From Colwellia piezophila ATCC BAA-637 (GTDB lineage Bacteria; Pseudomonadota; Gammaproteobacteria; Enterobacterales; Alteromonadaceae), in assembly GCF_000378625.1 (NCBI RefSeq), contig NZ_KB905161.1, positions 1-57,748 on the forward strand: 57,748 nucleotides of DNA, written 5' to 3'. Below the pieces are notes generated by a model. It had not been told where the DNA came from. It was given only the letters and a program-made list of their open reading frames with translations, and did not search any database. Made by a program: the position numbers and the translations under genes. This document shows, piece after piece, positions 56,808 to 57,748 of this stretch. Every line of letters starts with the position of its first letter. The stretch's first letter is position 1.

Positions 56808-57219
56808 CATCGTAGGGCGCTTTCTATTTAACATAAGGCTACCTGCTGAGCTGGAATTATCTTGTTAAATTTTATTACTACTCTAAAACGAAAAAAGCCC
56901 TACCTATTAAGGTAGGCTTGGTATGTGGTGGGCGTAACAGGGGTCGAACCTGAGACCGTTTTACTTAATAAGGATAATCTTCGTAGGCCGCTCTCTATAT
57001 AACGCTTTCTATATAACATAAGGCTGAGCTCAGCTGCATTTATCTTGCTACATTTTATCCTGACGCTAAAACGAAAAAGCCCGACCTAATTAGATGGGGC
57101 TTTCGATGTGGTGGGCGCGGCAGACATCTACCTACAAGAGAAACCTGCGACCGAAAGGGATTCAGTTTCGTAGCCAGCTTTCTATATAGATAAGCCTATC
57201 CAGCTGAGCTACACACACC
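56808..57219 (-). pseudogene. Eroded tRNA-Arg copies (at least three) with their terminators
   Basis: Minus-strand 3' halves identical or close to the intact tRNA-Arg end start at 56926 and 57109 (CCA end and T-arm), each followed downstream by the same terminator hairpin (about 56890-56918 and 57072-57104). Each tRNA body is interrupted by short AT insertions such as CTTTCTATATAGATAAG between the anticodon stem and D-arm. A further 5'-half fragment lies at about 56808-56840. The spacing to the intact gene is about 180 bases each time, so these are tandem duplicates gone bad. Confidence 0.7.
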
Positions 57220-57255
57220 ACATACTTTAATTAATTTGTAGATATCCAGAAACGA

Positions 57256-57283
57256 AAAAGCCCCACCTAATTAGATGGGGCTT
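57256..57283 (-). terminator. Terminator of the intact tRNA-Arg
   Basis: AAAGCCCCA and TGGGGCTTT pair around TCTAATTAGG. On the minus strand the stem is followed by TTTCG. Near-identical hairpins follow the two eroded copies. Confidence 0.8.
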
Positions 57284-57289
57284 TCGATG

Positions 57290-57366
57290 TGGTGGGCGCG
57301 GCAGGAGTCGAACCTGCGACCGCCTGGTTCGTAGCCAGGTACTCTATCCAGCTGAGCTACGCGCCC
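57290..57366 (-). tRNA. tRNA-Arg (anticodon ACG)
   Basis: On the minus strand the 7-bp acceptor stem GGGCGCG/CGCGCCC is closed by an encoded ACCA end. The D-arm GCTCAGCTGGATAGAGT is present. The anticodon stem CCTGG/CCAGG holds loop CTACGAA, giving anticodon ACG (ICG after deamination). The T-arm is CAGGTTCGACTCCTG. All stems are intact, so this copy should be functional. Confidence 0.95.
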
Positions 57367-57446
57367 AAAATAAACTATTTTTAATATCTTAGTCTAAAGA
57401 TAGCGAACTTTCGTTCTACACAACCATTATTTATCCTAAGAAGAAT

Positions 57447-57541
<95 letters not shown>

Positions 57542-57629
57542 AATAGGTACAAATAATGAGGAAATCTAAAAAATATCTTTATAAAACCTCAAAACAGCAA
57601 CTCTTCATTATTTTACCACTTGAAAGAAG

Positions 57630-57692
57630 TGGTGGGCGCGGCAGGAGTCGAAGCCTTTGCTTGAACAGCGCTTGGTTCGTATTCCTACAAAA
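57630..57692 (-). pseudogene. Eroded tRNA-Arg fragment
   Basis: The minus-strand 3' end (TCGACTCCTGCCGCGCCCACCA) is intact, but the T-arm and variable region are replaced by unrelated sequence. Only TACGAACCAAG of the anticodon arm remains. The preceding TTCATTATTTTACCACTTG block is repeated at 57701-57719. Confidence 0.65.
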
Positions 57693-57727
57693 ACATCCAT
57701 CTTCATTATTTTACCACTTGAAAGAAG

Positions 57728-57748
57728 TGGTGGGCGCGGCAGGAGTCG
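57728..57748 (-). tRNA. tRNA-Arg 3' end, cut by the right window edge
   Basis: CGACTCCTGCCGCGCCCACCA on the minus strand is identical to the end of the tRNA-Arg at 57290. The rest lies outside the window, so it may be another full gene or another fragment. Confidence 0.5.

Overview
The window is AT-rich chromosomal DNA of a marine gammaproteobacterium of the order Alteromonadales. Gene content and order fit Colwellia or a close relative such as Thalassotalea: a Na+-type PomAB stator, a complete nqrABCDEF operon with nqrM and apbE, an oadGAB Na+-pumping decarboxylase, and the gammaproteobacterial block ftsB-ispD-ispF-truD-surE-pcm-yqaA-nlpD-rpoS. The genus is an inference from style, not from a database match.

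Layout. 1-8330 is a loose accessory stretch. It holds the end of an ISL3-like insertion sequence, a secreted alkylsulfatase, a GC-rich gene remnant, small lipoproteins, a hypothetical gene and a Cache-PAS-GGDEF diguanylate cyclase, separated by long gene-poor spacers. 8331-19603 is mostly core: a MITE-like repeat, yajQ, a VanZ-like gene, panE-like, thiI, pomAB, xseB-ispA-dxs, nqrM and apbE. 19756-25815 is the nqr operon (minus strand). 26362-29005 is a YtrABC-like GntR/ABC operon with a visible operator. 29151-30998 is a decayed beta-propeller sensor gene. 31228-39734 is the rpoS-to-ftsB block, an unrecognised gene and a FabH-like synthase. 39976-42353 is an ABC exporter diverging from a tiny ferredoxin-like gene across a region with a Fur box. 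42390-45161 holds a second repeat element and tmcA. 45403-50321 is napEFDABC, with an FNR-like box upstream and a triplicated napC translation start. 50669-52544 holds a small acidic protein, pdxH and a LoiP-type protease. 52894-56155 is oadGAB. From 56800 to the right edge is a tRNA-Arg/tRNA-Ser cluster with several wrecked tRNA-Arg copies.

How the genes fit together. Three systems here make or spend a sodium gradient: NQR (respiration-driven export), OAD (decarboxylation-driven export) and PomAB (Na+-driven flagellar rotation). ApbE and NqrM, needed to mature NQR, lie just downstream of the operon. The nap operon provides periplasmic nitrate reduction from the quinol pool through NapC. dxs, ispA, ispD and ispF belong to the MEP isoprenoid pathway that feeds quinone synthesis.

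I found no convincing large novel system, CRISPR array or prophage. The most distinctive things are small: the 80-bp tandem triplication of the napB-napC junction that creates two 25-codon ORFs each with its own Shine-Dalgarno; a Fur-box-linked 68-residue mini-ferredoxin; two families of imperfect-palindrome repeats sharing ATACCAAT ends; and the eroded tRNA-Arg array.
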